In this document: positions 1 through 13,600 of the stretch, piece after piece
Numbering within the stretch: the stretch's first letter is position 1
Layout: every line of letters starts with the position of its first letter
The notes under the pieces: model-generated
The model's database searches: none
Told to the model about the DNA's origin: nothing
Seen by the model: only the letters and a program-made list of their open reading frames with translations
Origin: Saprolegnia diclina VS20
Taxonomy: Eukaryota > Oomycota > Saprolegniomycetes > Saprolegniales > Saprolegniaceae
Reading direction: 5' to 3'
Assembly: GCF_000281045.1 (NCBI RefSeq)
Contig: NW_008246074.1
Coordinates: forward strand, 636,689-700,688
Length of the DNA: 64,000 nucleotides
Position numbers and translations under genes: made by a program

Positions 1-43
1 CCTGCGTGTTTCAAAGACACAAGTTGTTTCCTAACATCAGTAG

Positions 44-205
44 GCGCACGCCATCGTCCTCGTCGAGCAGTTCTTTGGCGAGTTTGCGACGCCGGCGCCG
101 CTCGTGATCCTCGGTTCGTACCTTCCCTTTGCGATCGCACCCGTCTTCTTCCTCTACCGCGCGCGTGGCACGACCATGTTTGCGGCCAAGACCAAGCAGG
201 CGTAA
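44..205 (+). CDS. C-terminal exon of a membrane protein (5' part outside window)
   Basis: The exon begins after an acceptor (branch-like CTAAC, then TAG at 41-43) and runs 53 codons to a TAA at 203-205. The peptide has a hydrophobic stretch around the segment VILGSYLPFAIAPVFFLYRA followed by a short basic tail, as in the last transmembrane helix of a multi-pass protein. The pattern resembles the end of EXPERA/TMEM97-type proteins, but the similarity is weak and most of the gene lies upstream of the window. The in-frame TAG just before the exon supports the splice boundary. Confidence 0.5.
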   Translation, partial: AHAIVLVEQFFGEFATPAPLVILGSYLPFAIAPVFFLYRARGTTMFAAKTKQA

Positions 206-246
206 ACAACCATGGCAAATGATGCAGCAGCTTAGACTATCATAGT

Positions 247-1580
247 CTACGCAATGAGACTCTGGCTCTTCTCGACAGTAAAGTTGATGCCGCGGGCTTG
301 GAGGCGCTCGATGAGCGACGTGTTGCGGAAGGCAGCGCCGGGCGTGAGCACACCACCAGTGATCGGCACCTCGCCGTCCAGAACGACCCGCGCGGCGCTC
401 ACGACCATGCTCGACGTCGCCACGTATCCGGGTTCGGGGCCGTCGACGCGCGCAACGACCTCCCAGTCGTGTGACGCGTTGATCGTCATCTTGTCCTTGT
501 AGCCCTTGGCAAAAAAGCGGTGCGAGAACCCGCTGTGCGCCATCTCGTCGGCGCTCGGCCCGGCGTGCGTAAAGTACCCAAACGTAAACCACCCGGGGTG
601 CGCAATCAAGAGGCGGCGACCGGCCTCGAAGCGTCCGAGCACATAGAGCGCGAGGCCGCTGAGCACGAGCGGCACAAAGCTAAACGCGCTCGCAAACGTC
701 GCGTAGACGGCGAATTGCGTCGGCGGCGTCGGCGACTGGCTCACCACGAGGTGCTTTTGCGTCGCGCGCACCACGGACGCGTCGGCGCCGAGGAATTTCA
801 AAATGTACTTCTGGACGCGCGCGTCGTAGCCCACGTTGCGCAGCGTCAATCGAGGACCAAAGTACGGCACCTGGAGACATGCATATATGTACAAGTTGTC
901 ATGCCACAAAGTTGTACCTTGACCGCGTTGGCTTGGCGGAGGCTCTTGAGATCGTCGGCCGCCGCCAGCCCGCGGACGATGCACTCGTACGTTGTCGCGT
1001 GGCCGCGCTTGCCGTGCATCGAGATAAACGCTTCAACGCTCGCGCAGGCGCCGCCGGACGGGAACTGGTTCGTCACAAACACCGTGCCCATGTCTGCCGG
1101 AATCGAGTCAAAGCCGCACGAGTGCACGACCAGCGCCTTGTTCTGCTTGGCCGTCGCGTCGTAGCGCAGCGCCATCGTCTCGATGAACTGCGGCTCGCCG
1201 GTAATGTCGACGTAGTGTGTACCGGCCTCGACGCACACGCGCACGACCGGCTCACCAAAGAGGCGGAACGGCCCCGTGCAGTTGACCACGAGACGCGTCG
1301 ACGCTGCCATCGCCGCCATGGCTGGACCGTCAAAGACGTCGGCAATGACGATTGGGATCGCTTCTGTAGAGCCTGTTACCGCCAGCACATGCGCCCGCGT
1401 CGCTACCACCGGGACATGAGAATAGATGTGCACTCTTGCACTATTACCTTCGAGCTTGGCTTGGGACCGACCGGCCAAGGCCCAGCGGGAGCCGGGCGCG
1501 GCGGTCTTGGCCCACTCGACGGCGATGTACTGGCCCGTAAAGCCCGAGGCGCCAAAGATCACTGCGTCGTACTCGCGCAT
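247..1580 (-). CDS. Saccharopine dehydrogenase-like oxidoreductase (SCCPDH family)
   Basis: Three exons on the minus strand, 1580-1448, 1402-918 and 870-247, separated by 45- and 47-nt introns, give 413 residues. The N-terminus has a Rossmann dinucleotide-binding loop (GASGFTG, residues 10-16) and the conserved NCTGPFRLFGEPVV and THYVDITGEP segments of the saccharopine-dehydrogenase-like family. A hydrophobic stretch at about residues 261-284 matches the membrane-associated helix of eukaryotic SCCPDH proteins, which are about 430 residues long. The first intron is a multiple of three without a stop, so an unspliced reading would insert 15 spurious residues after KLE. The substrate is not known for this family; it should not be called a lysine-catabolic enzyme. 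Confidence 0.88.
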
Positions 1581-2509
1581 GCTGCTTCTGAGACGACGAC
1601 TTGAGTTCTGAGCGGAGACATCGTTTCGTCAACGTAGCGTTGAGGCTACGAGCACGCAACATTACGCAATTCCATGCGTGGATCCGAAGCCCAAATGCAT
1701 CCCATGAAGCGAAACATCCTAAGAATCCACTGGTACTCTTAACTGTGAAGCCAAAGGGCCTCGTAGACTTGAGGCAACTCCGCCCGTACCAGCCTGGTGA
1801 AGCCTTGGCGAGCTTAGAGCACGTTCAAGTAGCCAAACCAGACTGGATTATGGACCAATTAAATCACTGCTATTCAAGGAACCGATTCCCATTGGCTCCT
1901 TGGAATATGGATGGACGAATGAGCAAGCGCGATCCGCGTCCATCGGGCAGAAAAGCGTTGAAGGGACTGGCGAACGTCTTTGTGAGAGCTGCTGTCGTTT
2001 CATACCGCAGCAAAGATCAATGCACCAGTGTAACCAAGCAAATGCAATCACTTTCGCAATCTACTACTGGTATGGTCACCCATGCTTTTGATGAAACGAT
2101 ATCCAATGGGCATACACACCGGTTGGTTTGACATCACTACGGCTCCCTCGTACTGCATCCAAAACGCACATTCCATGTTGCTCGTAGCCAATTTGAAACG
2201 AGTGCGAACGGTTGTGTAACGTGGTCTTGGTTTGTAGCGGGAATTTTGGGTTCCCATGGCGAAATTACCTTGCGGCGCATTGCGCAAATTTGATTAAATC
2301 GCGAGTTATACATGGACCCTAGGGTATGCCATAGACAAATAGACAATAACAACTCTGCCCCGTCCAAGCGCGCTAGGTCTTGCATCGTTGCAGTGTAGCG
2401 CTCGGGGCGCACCTGTGGTGGGGTTCAAAGTTGGGTGTTTTTAACGTCCAAAACGCACCAATCACGAGGGAGCTTGAACCAATGAACGCCAAGGATCACC
2501 TCGAAAGCC
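1581..2509. other. Divergent intergenic region, no gene recognised
   Basis: This 929-nt gap lies between two genes transcribed away from each other, so both promoters should be here. GC is lower than in flanking exons and the open frames (longest 176 codons at 1601-2131 on +) have no family resemblance and no codon bias like the neighbours. It may hold decayed sequence. Confidence 0.6.
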
Positions 2510-4533
<2,024 letters not shown>

Positions 4534-4648
4534 CAACTCGATTCAAACCCTTGGTTCAAACGACGTGTTGTGTTGCTATCAGGCGGGAGAGCATGCAAAA
4601 TAGGGTTAGCATTGAACAGGTATATGAACTCGCCATGGCGTCGGCTAA

Positions 4649-6848
4649 TCAACTCTGGGCACACTGCGGAATCGCACCGGACGCACCCTCCGTCGGCTGG
4701 CCCGTCAAGAGCATCCGCAACAAGTTGGGGTTCTCCATGATGCGAGTGACGCGGGCAGCGTGGCGGTGCCGCTCGTGAAACGTTGCTTCTTGTTGCATTT
4801 GCTGCTGGTTTGCAGCCACGAGTGCGTCCAACTCGTCTTCCGTCGCCGACACATCGACGTCTGCGACTGGAGACCACAGCCGGACGACGTTCTCGATGCC
4901 GCTTGTCGCGAGCACGGGCTGCAGCGGGTGGCCCTGCACGCAGTTGACAATGTCTTCGTCAGCCTTGAGTGCGTTCGCGAGGCAGCCCGTCGCGCGGTCC
5001 CAAATGTACGCGTACCCGTCGTCGCTCCCGGCCACGATGTGCTCGTCGCCAAAGAACGTGGCCTCCTTGATGTCCGTGTGGAGGTTGCAGTAGCCAATGT
5101 ATCGCCGAAGGACGTGCAGTGCGACATCCGTGGCGTCGGCGAGGTGGCAATTGCCCCAATCGATGGGTGCAGCACCTCCGTCCGCGCTCTCGATCGACAG
5201 CCGAACACTCGACGGCGCTGACGACGACGATCCACCTTCTGTCGCATCGCTTTCGTCCATGCTCCCAGTTTCAGCATCGACATCCTCGTCATCCTCGTCA
5301 TCATTTTGATCATCACTATCACCTTGATCATCATCGTCCTCGTCGTCATCCTCGTCGTCATCATCATCGTCGTCCTCGTCGTCCTCGTCGTCCTCGTCTG
5401 CGAGAGAAGACTCGACGCTTGGGCGTCGGCGCTTGAGCAAAAACGGAGCCAGCTTTTCTGCCAGCGACGGCGCAATGTGCAAGAGGCGCTGGGCCTCTCG
5501 ACGACTAGCCCGCTGCCGGCCACTGGCCGAGAGTGCTTGGATGTAGATGAGACGAAGGTCGTCCGTCGGCGTTGGCGTTCGCTGGAGGCATCGGAGGACG
5601 TACTGCAGCGCGAGGAAACCATCGCCGCGCCATGCTCGCCCAATGTACGCCCGCGCCAGAGTCGTCCAGAGCCGAAGGACAATCGTGTCGTCTTGCCAGC
5701 TCGGCGGGCGCAACGCGCGCAGGATCTCGAGTGCTGCCGACGGCTTGGACCACTCGATGCATTTCTCGGCGAGGTCAAGTAAATCGTTTAGCGGCTCGGA
5801 CGGCGCCGGTTTGTCGTACGCCCACGCATCCAGGTGCATACCATGCGTCCACACTGGCTCGAGTGGTTCAAACGCCGTACGCTCGTTCACGTCAAAGAGG
5901 TAGATGTGGTCGTTGTGGTAGTTGGCCAGAATCTGGTTGCCATCCGGACTGTACTGGACGCTTGTACCATGGGCTTCGCGAATGTGGTACCGCGTCAACG
6001 AATCCAGATCCGCGTCAAAGTGCAAGTGGGGCGGCGTTAGCAGCTGCAGCGGCTGCGACGCGTGCTCGTCGTTCATCCGGAGCATGCGTTGATCGAAGAT
6101 GCGGATGTAGTGGTCGCCGCACGCTATCGCCATCTTGGTCGCATCGGTCGGATGCACGCTCAGGCCCATGACGCGCAGGCGCCGGGCGTCGAGGCGCGGG
6201 CGACCGAGATTTATGAGCGTGTTCCGGGCATCGTCGCGATTGCCGAGCGCGCGAATGTCAAACTGTCGCACGACACCATCTTCGCCGCCGCTCCAAAAGA
6301 CGTGTGGTACGAGGTGGGACGCTGCAAGGTCCTTGACGCGGCCACGGTGGCTCGCGAGAAGCTCCGAGCCTTGCGGACGGAACGGCGCGTGGTGCAGGCG
6401 CACCTCACAGTCCATGCCAGCGGACGCCACGACGTGGTCGTTCGTACCAGGCACAAAACACACGCCAAAGATGTTCATCGAGTGCCCTGTTGCAATTGTA
6501 TGGCGGGCCTTTCCTAGACATCACATGAGAGGACGATGGGGACGTCGACGGCGTACGGCGATGAAAGTCCCAGAGCACGACGTTCGTGTCGTCCGAGCCT
6601 GATGCAAGGAGCGATCCATCGCGGTTCCAGCTAAGGCGGTTCACGCAGCCGCTGTGGCCATCCAGGGCGCTGTCACAGACCAAGCGCTTGACGAGCGCCG
6701 CATGGCTCTGGAGGTGGCGCATGGGAGATGTGACATGGGGCGCAAACCCGCCGAGTAGCTCGTTCGTGTAGGCTACGGGCGTCGAGAGGCGCCGGGGCCG
6801 CAGCTGCTGTCGCTCCCGGGCTTGGAGCACCGACTCGATGTTGGTCAT
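4649..6848 (-). CDS. WDTC1/DCAF9-like WD40-TPR protein (CUL4-DDB1 substrate receptor type)
   Basis: Two exons, 6848-6557 and 6513-4649, with a 43-nt intron; 718 residues. N-terminal WD40 repeats include LDGHSGCVNRLSWNRDGSLL; the middle (about residues 325-430) has TPR-like helices (LNDLLDLAEKCIEWSKPSAA); then comes an acidic Asp/Glu tract at about 469-518; the C-terminus has further WD repeats with TDIKEATFFGDEHIVAGSDD and VLATSGIENVVRLWSP. This order (WD40, TPR, linker, WD40) is that of WDTC1/adipose, which in animals is a DDB1-CUL4 associated factor also linked to histone deacetylases. Role here is inferred from the family. The acidic tract is encoded by a trinucleotide-like run near 5254-5400 and may vary in length between strains. 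Confidence 0.87.
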
Positions 6849-7190
6849 TTGTCTCGAAAATCCGAATCTTTCCGTCGACCCGTTGGCCGCGTTGAACTGC
6901 GTTAATGCTTAAACGCGGAGACGTTTAATGCGTTTTACGCGTTTTTACGTTTTTACGTGGCAGCAAGCTGTGGGAGCATGAGGAGTTGCATCACTTTATG
7001 ATGCACATCAAACGCAATGTCTGGCTTGAGGGCGCTTCGACAACAAGACGTCACTAGGAAGTGTTGTTGGCATATTCCTCGGCGATCGGTGACTTTGTAC
7101 AGGGTGTATTTGAACGCGTTAATCTATCCTAGACCGCGTGCCGGTCACAATGACTTGGCAAACGTCCGCGTTGGCATCTAAATTAACGCG
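6849..7190. promoter_or_regulatory. Upstream region of the WDTC1-like gene, with a TTTTACG repeat
   Basis: This 342-nt AT-richer gap lies between two minus-strand genes. It holds three near-tandem TTTTACG units at about 6932-6958, roughly 85-110 nt upstream of the start codon at 6848, and no plausible gene. A regulatory role is only a guess from position. Confidence 0.35.
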
Positions 7191-8417
7191 TCAAAATTGA
7201 AATTGCTCGAGGGTCGCGTCAAAGTCGGGAAACTCGGGGAAGAAGTCGCGGTGCTGGTCAAAGAACTTGGCGCCGCTTGGGCAGTCGTCTGCAATGAGTT
7301 CGACGGGCTCAAACCATGCAGAGGCCTCAGCGTCCGACGCCAGGTAGATGTGATGCTCCTTCCCGGACGCCGTCGGGGACAGTCGCTCTTGGGACATGCG
7401 CTTGAAGAACTTTTGCGCGTGCGTTCGGATCTGCACGGTCGACCGCGTTGGCACGACCTGTGCGACCTTCTTCCAGTTCTTCCCGTAGGCACGAAGACCC
7501 TCGAGGAAGAGCTGGTGCTCCTCGGCCAGCCAGCGGCCGCCGCGTTTCGTGCTGCCGTTGCTGCTCGTCGGGCTCAGGTCGTCGTCGAGCTCCGACTTAA
7601 GGCACGGTTCGACCTTGATGCCATCCGTGTGCGCTTGTAGCGGTGCCACCTTGGCTCGCACCCGGGGCAGCCGCGGTGCCATCATCGCCATCTCCTTCTC
7701 GCTAAACGCCGAGGGGGACACGATCGCCTTGGTGACGACGGTCGAAAAGTGCGATTGTGACGATGGCTGCTGCGAGGACTGCTGCTTGTTGGGGAAGTCA
7801 ATGACCGACTGCCGCTTCTGTCGCAACTCGAGCGCCATTTGCTCGAGCTCCTGTTTTTCTTTGGGCGACGCGGTGCCCATGGCCGACATGATCGAGTCGA
7901 TCGCGCGCGAGAGCGACCGCACTTGGCGGTGCGGCCATCGCTTGATGCCATTGCGCCGGCACATCTTCTTGAGCGATGTGATTTGCACGCCAAAATGGAG
8001 TGCGGCCTCTTTCATCGGTACGTGGAACCACTGCTTGAGGTCGTCAAAGCCCACGACCTGCGTCCACACCCGCGTCCGCGTCGCGACGGGCTTGGCGGCC
8101 GTTTTGCGCGGCTTGGCGCGCGTACCGGCGCGCTTGTGGGCAGTGAGCGCGTCGTCAGCATGCTCGTCGTCGTCTTCACCGCCAGAGCATTCTCGCAGAA
8201 ACTCGAGCTGCTCTCGCCAGTACCTCTTGGACGGGACACTGTCGTCTTCGGTGCTGCTACTGCAATTGCTGCTGCTGCAGGCGTCCATCTCGTCGTCCTC
8301 ATCTTCGTCGTCGTCCTCGACCTCTTCTTCGTCCATCGGGTCGTCTGCGAGCATGTCGCACGTCGTTCGCACGGCGACGTCAACGGCAAGGTCGTCGTCG
8401 GGCCGGGCCATCGTCAT
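7191..8417 (-). CDS. Transcription factor combining RWP-RK and SHAQKYF-type Myb domains
   Basis: Single exon of 408 residues. The N-terminus (residues 21-90) is strongly acidic and Ser-rich. Residues about 124-170 form an RWP-RK domain: DLKQWFHVPMKEAALHFGV, LKKMCRRNGIKRWPHR, SLSRAI. Residues about 293-341 form a single Myb/SANT repeat of the SHAQKYF class: GGRWLAEEHQLFLEGL, YGKNWKKVAQVV, TVQIRTHAQKFFKRM. RWP-RK proteins bind DNA in plants, algae and oomycetes, and SHAQKYF Mybs are known DNA binders (CCA1/REVEILLE type in plants), so this is probably a sequence-specific regulator; its targets are unknown. The core reads RWPHRQ rather than RWPxRK. The start is the first in-frame Met at 8417; Met3 is an alternative. 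Confidence 0.88.
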   Translation of the reverse strand: MTMARPDDDLAVDVAVRTTCDMLADDPMDEEEVEDDDEDEDDEMDACSSSNCSSSTEDDSVPSKRYWREQLEFLRECSGGEDDDEHADDALTAHKRAGTRAKPRKTAAKPVATRTRVWTQVVGFDDLKQWFHVPMKEAALHFGVQITSLKKMCRRNGIKRWPHRQVRSLSRAIDSIMSAMGTASPKEKQELEQMALELRQKRQSVIDFPNKQQSSQQPSSQSHFSTVVTKAIVSPSAFSEKEMAMMAPRLPRVRAKVAPLQAHTDGIKVEPCLKSELDDDLSPTSSNGSTKRGGRWLAEEHQLFLEGLRAYGKNWKKVAQVVPTRSTVQIRTHAQKFFKRMSQERLSPTASGKEHHIYLASDAEASAWFEPVELIADDCPSGAKFFDQHRDFFPEFPDFDATLEQFQF

Positions 8418-8896
8418 CGGGCAGCAGAAAATCGAATCTAATCTGCCACCGGCGCTGGGCCAATTTCCAGCTCAAATGTATCTTTCGATATTTCGGTCCG
8501 GGCGTTGGCTTGTGGCGTTTCATTGCACTCGATGTTTGTATGCAGAATACAAACACGCAACTTGGATGTTCGTCAACCCAGGGAACCTACCCCTGTGTGT
8601 CGCCCGATACAAACAGCAAGGTACCGCGCTGAAATGTGGAAAGTTCGAAAATCACACTTGAGTGTTGGAGAACGGCGGAAGGATGCGACGGTCGACGGCG
8701 CTGCAACCTCCTCTTCCTGTGATCGCTGAGGACTTAACATGCGCTCGTCCGAAGGAAGAGAACGAGATGCTACGGGCCAAGGACCATGGGCGACACCCTC
8801 CGCGCCGTCGAGTCGCACAGTGGTCTCCTTCCGAATGATAGCAAGTTGACAAAGGAGTAGTACTGATCCACACCATTCTACGTCTCAAAACAGGGC
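8418..8896. other. Intergenic, no gene seen
   Basis: This 479-nt gap between two minus-strand genes should contain the promoter of the RWP-RK/Myb gene and the 3' end of the next gene. I see no ORF with coding character, RNA gene or repeat. Confidence 0.6.
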
Positions 8897-9709
8897 TCAG
8901 CCAAGCTTGCGCGTCAACGCCGCAAGGTGCATCGCTCGGTACGCACGCAGGGCGAGCCAGAGCGTCTTCTTCGCCATGCGGTCGGGCTGCAAGCGCAGCA
9001 TGCACGGAACGAGGACGAGCACTTCGAGGCTGCCAACGTCGGCCGCGATTGCGTCAATATACTCGTGGGGCTCCATAAAGCCATTGCCATACAGACGCCC
9101 GTTGATCTTGAACTCTTCGAGCTTGAGCTTGTTCTTGTTCGTGCACATCTTGACAGCGCGAAAGACGAGCTTCTGGAGCTCAACAGCATCGTCGTCGTAG
9201 ACGCACTCGAGCAACTCGAGCGGCGGGACGTCGGGCACGGACGTGAACGGCGCCAGGAGGACCTCGAGGCCATAGTACGACCCCGTCGCTTCTTCGTTCG
9301 CCGTCTCTGCAGGTGCATCGTCGGTAGCGTCGTCGCAAGTCGGCGGCGTGGGCTCCGTCACGTTGGTCGTATCGACGACGTCGGCGATGGGTACGTTCTC
9401 CACGAGGACGTCGTCCTCGGGCAATGGCGTCGCTGCATTCGCGTCGCTAGCACATGGGCTCGAGGGTGCATCCACTTCTGTCGTCGGGGTGTCCTGCCGA
9501 GCCTCTTCCTCACAGGCGTCGGGCGGGGCATCGTCGCAGGTCGACGCGTCCGAGGCTGCGTCGCCAAGGTCGATCTCATCAATTTCTTGCTTTACAGGCG
9601 GAGATGGGAGCGCTGGAACCTCGATAGTTGGTTCGACATGCATGTCCATGGCTTTGACAGTCACGCGAGCCTTGGCCCGGCGGCCAGGAGGAGCGGGGCG
9701 CCCTTCCAT
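8897..9709 (-). CDS. Unknown protein with acidic N-terminal half and helical C-terminal domain
   Basis: Single exon, 270 residues from the ATG at 9709; the open frame extends upstream to 9832 but that extension is compositionally unlike the rest. The first 150 residues are basic, then Asp/Glu/Ala/Thr-rich and probably disordered. The C-terminal 120 residues are ordered: a helical stretch ending VFRAVKMC, then EEFKINGRLYGNGFMEPHEY and LVLVPCMLRLQPDRMAKKTL. The run from FK to the Leu-rich helix weakly recalls the small C-terminal helical domain of ZNF598/Hel2-type ubiquitin ligases, but no RING finger is present. I do not recognise the family. Coding is supported by the long frame and GC-rich third positions. 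Confidence 0.6.
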   Translation of the reverse strand: MEGRPAPPGRRAKARVTVKAMDMHVEPTIEVPALPSPPVKQEIDEIDLGDAASDASTCDDAPPDACEEEARQDTPTTEVDAPSSPCASDANAATPLPEDDVLVENVPIADVVDTTNVTEPTPPTCDDATDDAPAETANEEATGSYYGLEVLLAPFTSVPDVPPLELLECVYDDDAVELQKLVFRAVKMCTNKNKLKLEEFKINGRLYGNGFMEPHEYIDAIAADVGSLEVLVLVPCMLRLQPDRMAKKTLWLALRAYRAMHLAALTRKLG

Positions 9710-10608
9710 GCTGCTCGCGGTCGTCGTCACTGGGAAATAGTGTGTCACATGGTGATTTGGTGTGTGCGCTAGAAATAGGACGCGCGGTGCGAAATTCGGA
9801 CAGTTCGGAATTTTAAGCAGCAAGGCGTGCAAGTACTAGAATCACGCCACTTTAGGACGCCAGACTGCCAAGATTGCCTTTGGTTGACGAGTGCTCACGA
9901 AGGAACGGCACGTGCCACTACGTCCCATTCAAGAGCCCTCGCCACTTGAAGGCGCTTGTACTGGCTACAACATAAGCAAGTACCGCTCGAGAGGCAACGG
10001 CGCGGTCCACTGCACAGTTTGACATGAGATTCATGTTTCTGCACTACACGGTCATGCCGGATAATGTACTATTCCCAAACCAGTTTTCTGCGAGTAGTGT
10101 TGCTGGATAAAGCACGTCGCGATCAAGCGCAACAAGTGCCTGAATGGACTACGTTGGTATTCTTGTCGATGACGCCCACGGATTCGACTGGAATAACCAA
10201 CGATCAATACAATGCAGCAGACTACAAAGATGTCACAAAAGACTCTGCAACATGCACTAGGTATGGTCACGCTGGAAAGCCTGCGAGTTGTATGCTTCTT
10301 GCACGCTACAGTCAAGAGGCGCCTCGTTCCGCGACCCAACGCCTCGAGAATTCGGGCGCGAAATGGCGTGATTCTAGCCAAGCCGAATTTTGCCCGCGAA
10401 AAAACGGCCAATACTTTAATTTCGGACTTTCGGCAATAAAACCAGGGGATGGCTGGCTCCTCTTGGGCCCTAGTTTGCCTGCCTCCACAAACCCGGTCGA
10501 GGTCTGTTCGTTACGCTCGCCGCCAGTAGCCCCGCGGAGACAAGGACGCGACAGGACGTACGTGGCATGCATCGGAGAGCGAGCTCATGTCGACCTTGTA
10601 GCGAGACC
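9710..10608. other. Divergent intergenic region, no gene recognised
   Basis: An 899-nt gap between a minus-strand and a plus-strand start, so it should contain two promoters. Open frames such as 10064-10615 lack codon bias and family resemblance. Nothing else is recognisable. Confidence 0.6.
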
Positions 10609-13600
10609 ATGGTGACCGAGATGACCCTCAGCGACTTGATGGCCCGCGAGGGCCAGTACTGCTCCGACAGCAGCAGCCTGAGCAGCGGCAGTCCCAGCAG
10701 TAGCAGTTCGAGCTCCGGCGACTCGTCATCCGACGACGACAGCTCCGATAGTGCAGCGCCGCCTCCACAGCCACTTGAGAAGATCCGATTTCGCGTGTCG
10801 CCCAACACCGCCAAGGAGATACAAGCCGCGGCTGCAAAAGCCGGCAAGCCGAAGCCCGAGCCAAAGCCTCGGGCCAAGCCGAAATCAAAGGCGGCTCCAA
10901 AGCCAAAGCCTCCGCCGCCGCCTCCGGGAGCGAAGACCGCGAAAGGAAAGACGGTCAAGAAGGCACTCGCAACGCCGCCACCGCCGCCGCCAATGATGCA
11001 CATGCTGCCCACGCCACAGCGCAAACCACCCGTCGTTAAACAGGCATCAGCGACTGCGATCCAGCTCGTCAAGGGTGATCCTGGCGACGTCTGCACGCCG
11101 AGCGCCGTCGAGCTGCGTGGCCGTCGCGAACTCGAGCTCGTGGCGCCCGACTTGGCGACGAACGCCTCCGTCGAAATCGACGAAAGCGCGATCGACGGTC
11201 GCGTCTACAACTTCCACCCGAACGACGCTGGTGGCGACGTGCTTCGCAACCTCGACCAGTTCTACTTTTGCGACCAGTCGGGGTCCGTTTTGCGTCCTGT
11301 TGCAACGAGTTGATCACACTTCCCGTAGGCAACCCATCAGCCTCGACGTGTTTGAGCTCCCGCGCGACCAGCGACCGCTCATCATGGCCTTTGGCACCGT
11401 CGTCCAGCCTCTGCCGTTCGAGGAGCTGCCGCCGCCTGTGCGCTACTACATGCCAGACATTGCCCCGCCGTCCGCGACTGCCGCACGGAAGCGCAAGCCG
11501 ACGAAATCGGGCAAAAACCCGGCCGCCCGGAAGCTCGCGTCCGACGAAGACGACGACGATGACCACAACACAGAGAGCGACGTCAACACGGAGAGCGACG
11601 CGACGACCGGTCCATCCATCTCGATCGGACGTACCCTGAACGACCTCGCAATGTGTAGAGTCCCACGTGAAGCGCAAGCGACCGCTCGAAGCTGCCTTTG
11701 CCGCCGAGGCCAAGAAGCCCAAGCTTGACCAACTCGACGGGGCCTGTGATGATGACGATGACGACGCGATGGACGGTGGCCACACCTTGGCTCTCTTCCC
11801 GGCGGCCTTTCGGCATCCGTACCCTCGCTATCAGTCGGCCTCGCGCGTTCGTCGGCAATACGACGGCGCAGACGACTCGGGCAACGAAAGCAGCAGCTCG
11901 GACAGCAGCTCGTCGTCGTCGTCGTCGTCTTCGTCGTCATCATCGGCGAGTAGCAGTGTGCCGCCTCCGCCGCCCGCACCGGTGACGGCAGATCCGGATC
12001 CGTACGAGAGCAGTCCGTCCGAGAGCGACGCGCGGCCAATCGGAAAGAAGAAGACACCGGCCACGTCGTACGTCAAGGTACATAACCGGACGCCGACAGT
12101 CGTTGGCGCCGACCTCGACGACCTCATGCGCGCCGACGGTGTCCGCAGCGTTCGCATCGACGGCGTCTCTGAAGCCTCGTTGGAGCTACTCGAGTGCGGG
12201 TTCCGGCACCCGCCCAAGTGCGCAACCCAGCGCGTGTGGCTGCCCGAGATCTCGGACTGGTGCCTCGACTACACGGACGGCGACCCGACGCTGTGGGTCA
12301 TCACAGCGCACGCGTGGTACAAGATTGCGGGTCCGATCTCGGGCATGCTCCCGCACTGGAGCTACCGCCGCCACTTTACCAAGCCGCGGCTCATGTTTGA
12401 GGCGTGCTTCCACATTGCGTCGGTGCTGCGCGAGTGGCTGCCCAAGCACCCGGGCTTGAGCTACCGCGCGACGCTCCAGCAAGTAATTGAGCAGAGCATT
12501 CTCGGCCGGTATCCGCTCACAATCAAATTTCTCATCGAGCACTGCAAGTTCATCGCCAACCAAGTGGGGAACCTCGGCGCGCCGTACGAAGGCTGGCTCC
12601 AGTGCGCCTTTTTCAAGCAGCTCTACCGCATGCACGAGAGCCTCGAGGTGCGCGTCGCCAAGCACGAAAAGCAAAAGGCCGATGTGGAAGCGCGTCGGCT
12701 CCAGCGCGAGCGCGAAGTGCTCGAGCGGCGGCAAAAGGCCGACGACGAGCGCCGCCAGCGCGAAGAGATCCGCAAGCAAATGGAGAAGGACCGGCTCGAG
12801 AAGAAAAAGTACCCGATGGAAGACCTCGACGTGCTCCTCGAGCTGCCGGAAGACGACCAGATGCGCGTGCCGCAGTGGCCGGTCGACACGACGTTTCCGC
12901 TGGCGCCGACGCTCTCGGGGCAGCTCCTCGGCGACCTCGCGATGCTCTACCAGCTCCTTGGCGCGTACCGCGATATCCTGAGCGCCCTCCCACCGACGCT
13001 GACGTTTACGAGCTTTGTGCTGTGCATGGTCGACAACGGCGCGTCACTCGTGCGCAACGAGATCTTTGTCGCCGTCCTCGAGACGCTCGTGCGCGAAGTG
13101 CCGTCGTATACGCAGTTTCGGTCGCCGCTGCAAAAACCCGCAACGTCGGTCTACGGCCTCCGCGACCAGACGTTTGTGCTCACGGTCTTCAACTGGCCGG
13201 AGGTGCTGCGGCAGCTACTGCATTTGGCCGAGTCCCGACCGATGGACGCGTACCTCGTCGGCGCGTGGGACGCGTGGTACGGCCGTGAGCTCGTGCTGCA
13301 GTCGCTGACGCAGCACGCGCAGGCGGGTCCGTTCTTGCGCCCCGTTGATTTCGAAGCGATGAACTTGGCCGACTACCCGAGCATTGTCACGCGGCCCATG
13401 GATCTGCACACAATCATGACCCAGCTCCACGCGCGCGCGTACGAAGAGACCCCAGACGCCTTCCTCGACGACCTCGACCGCATCTGGTCGAACGCCATCT
13501 TGTACAACGGCGCCGAGTCGGAGATTGGCCGCGCGGCGGCGACGCTGCGGGAGGCGTGCGCGGCCGACGTGGCCCTCTACATGCACGCGTCTCGTCCGCC

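Noticed and set aside
1601..2131. 176-codon plus-strand frame between the SCCPDH-like and LysRS genes
   Set aside because: Composition is unlike coding exons here and it overlaps equally long frames on the other strand; no family resemblance.
5306..5782. Plus-strand frame beginning with a long Ile/Val run, like a membrane protein
   Set aside because: It is the antisense shadow of the Asp/Glu tract of the WDTC1-like gene.
11631..11658. 28-nt intron as an alternative second intron of the bromodomain gene
   Set aside because: Far shorter than every other intron; donor at 11610 gives 49 nt and keeps the frame.
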